From Sphingobacterium sp. BN32 (lineage in GTDB: Bacteria; Bacteroidota; Bacteroidia; Sphingobacteriales; Sphingobacteriaceae): a stretch of 64,000 nt of DNA. Both the position numbers and the translations under genes were made by a program. Below the pieces are notes generated by a model. That model saw only the letters and a list, made by a program, of their open reading frames with translations. It made no database searches and was not told where the DNA came from. Each line of letters begins with the position of its first letter. The first letter of the stretch is position 1. This document shows, one piece after another, positions 63,081 to 64,000 of the stretch. The stretch spans positions 2,666,001 to 2,730,000 of the forward strand of contig NZ_CP129963.1 in the NCBI RefSeq assembly GCF_030503615.1, written 5' to 3'.

Positions 63081-64000
63081 ATGAAAAACACCCTTCAAAC
63101 AGCTGTTTCCTTAAAGGATTTTAATACGTTCGGAATAGAAGCTAAGGCAAATAAATATATTAGAATCACCGAGGAGTCAAGTTTGAAGGAACTTTATGAC
63201 CTAGAAGCGTTCAAACAGAAGTTCTTTGTATTAGGTGGTGGAAGCAACGTATTGTTTACCGAGGATTATGATGGACTGATCGTCCATATAGCTAATAAGG
63301 GGATACAACATTTTATCGAAGGCAACCAAGTCTTTGTAACCGCATCCGCCGGCGAAGTATGGAACGACTTAGTTTGGTATTGTATCAAGCATGACTTTCC
63401 GGGCATGGAAAACCTTGCACTTATACCCGGCACCGTTGGAGCCTCACCTATTCAAAACATAGGCGCCTACGGTACAGAGTTGATGCACATCTTTTATTCT
63501 TGCCGCGCCTTCGACACCTACACTGGCGAATTTGTAACTTTTACGAATGTAGATTGCCAATTCTCCTATCGCGATAGCATCTTTAAGAAAGCGCATAAAG
63601 GGCGATACATTATCTGCAGTGTAACTTACAAGCTTTCTCTTTTCGGGCAGATCAATACGAGTTATGGAGCGATCGAAGCGGAGCTAGCGAAAAGAAACAT
63701 CCTGGAACCAACGATCAAAGATGTTGCGGAGGTTGTTTCCTATATCCGCGTCGAAAAGCTACCAGATCCATCAACAGTGGGCAATGCCGGCAGTTTCTTT
63801 AAAAATCCGATTATCAGCAAAACACAGTTCATCAACCTCCAGGCACAACACCCTGATATCGTGCATTATCCAATGGGAAATGATGAAGAAAAATTAGCCG
63901 CAGGCTGGCTGATTGAGCAGTGTGGATGGAAAGGAAAAGAGGTTGGCGAAGTTGCTGTATGGAAAAATCAAGCCCTGGTTCTCACCAACAAAGGAGCAGC
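63081..64000 (+). CDS. murB: UDP-N-acetylenolpyruvoylglucosamine reductase, 3' end outside window
   Basis: A FAD enzyme reducing UDP-GlcNAc-enolpyruvate to UDP-MurNAc. The start MKNTLQTAVSLKDFNTFGIEA at 63081 is typical. FAD-binding LGGGSNVLFTEDYDG near residue 55 and LALIPGTVGASPIQNIGAYG near residue 115 are clear; SYRDSIFKK and GNAGSFFKNP (catalytic Ser region) follow. The type is that of E. coli MurB. About 306 codons are inside the window and no stop is reached, so the last few dozen residues lie beyond the edge. Confidence 0.95.
   Translation, partial: MKNTLQTAVSLKDFNTFGIEAKANKYIRITEESSLKELYDLEAFKQKFFVLGGGSNVLFTEDYDGLIVHIANKGIQHFIEGNQVFVTASAGEVWNDLVWYCIKHDFPGMENLALIPGTVGASPIQNIGAYGTELMHIFYSCRAFDTYTGEFVTFTNVDCQFSYRDSIFKKAHKGRYIICSVTYKLSLFGQINTSYGAIEAELAKRNILEPTIKDVAEVVSYIRVEKLPDPSTVGNAGSFFKNPIISKTQFINLQAQHPDIVHYPMGNDEEKLAAGWLIEQCGWKGKEVGEVAVWKNQALVLTNKGA

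Noticed and set aside
1..64000. Prophage, insertion sequence, toxin-antitoxin, defence or secretion island
   Set aside because: No transposase, integrase, phage structural or defence-type protein was recognised; gene content is housekeeping throughout.

Overview
The window is a stretch of chromosome from a rod-shaped Bacteroidota bacterium, most likely Sphingobacterium or a close relative in the Sphingobacteriaceae. The signs are -7 promoter boxes of the form TAnnTTTG, a DUF4290 protein next to murA, a one-chain 2-oxoacid dehydrogenase E1 (alpha and beta fused), a DAHP synthase fused to chorismate mutase, a plant-type acyl-ACP desaturase, a paired acyltransferase module resembling the glycine/ornithine lipid genes of Bacteroides, and a bacillithiol-disulfide-reductase-like protein. 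Almost all genes are housekeeping genes. I see no insertion sequence, prophage, CRISPR array or defence island.

Layout. 1-2.3 kb: 3' part of murI, then sufE and sufS on the minus strand. 2.4-7 kb: acyl-ACP desaturase, then MarR regulator, ferredoxin-NADP reductase, 2Fe-2S ferredoxin and type II NADH dehydrogenase. 7.2-10.7 kb: PolX-type polymerase and a secreted M1 peptidase. 10.8-16.5 kb: the rod-shape operon mreB-mreC-mreD-pbp2-rodA. 16.5-18.9 kb (minus): nucleoside phosphorylase, YigZ, EamA transporter. 19.3-24.7 kb: aromatic amino acid operon (pheA, DAHP synthase/chorismate mutase, aroA, aroC) and a ROK kinase. 25-30.9 kb: E1 fusion, an unrecognised protein, Nudix hydrolase, a 43-residue membrane protein, RlmH, YceI lipoprotein. 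31-37.4 kb (minus): murA, DUF4290, UvrD/PcrA helicase, dnaB. 37.8-40.2 kb: menaquinone methyltransferase, SDR, YqeY, GNAT. 40.8-42.6 kb (minus): aminolipid acyltransferase pair. 42.8-49.4 kb: CBS protein, NAD kinase, uppS, bamA and two Skp-like chaperones. 49.5-53.5 kb: GMC oxidoreductase and two Fe-S proteins. 53.6-59 kb (minus): tRNA-Leu(GAG), Ppx/GppA, Gfo/Idh oxidoreductase, lipoprotein, ppc. 59.2-64 kb: FUSC membrane protein, YpdA-like reductase, TetR regulator, and murB running off the end.

The most interesting item is a complete-looking ribosome-mediated attenuator in front of pheA. It has a well-spaced promoter (19296-19325), a 21-codon leader ORF (19344-19409) with seven aromatic codons and one His codon in a nine-codon stretch, an intrinsic terminator (19436-19470), and an alternative antiterminator pairing whose 5' segment lies at the leader stop codon. 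The geometry fits control by charged Phe/Tyr/Trp tRNA over the whole aro operon.

The second theme is a family of extragenic repeats in three gaps (24.7-25.2, 35.4-35.8 and 40.2-40.8 kb). They combine degenerate 7-nt arrays, recurring terminators with a GCAA tetraloop, long AGGAAGGAT-type palindromes, a perfect 29-bp hairpin and an exact 22-nt repeat. Other points are a MurA with Asp where fosfomycin-sensitive enzymes have Cys, an EPSP synthase with an altered glyphosate-site motif, strong hairpins between mreB and mreC and between aroA and aroC, and DnaA-box-like sites upstream of dnaB.
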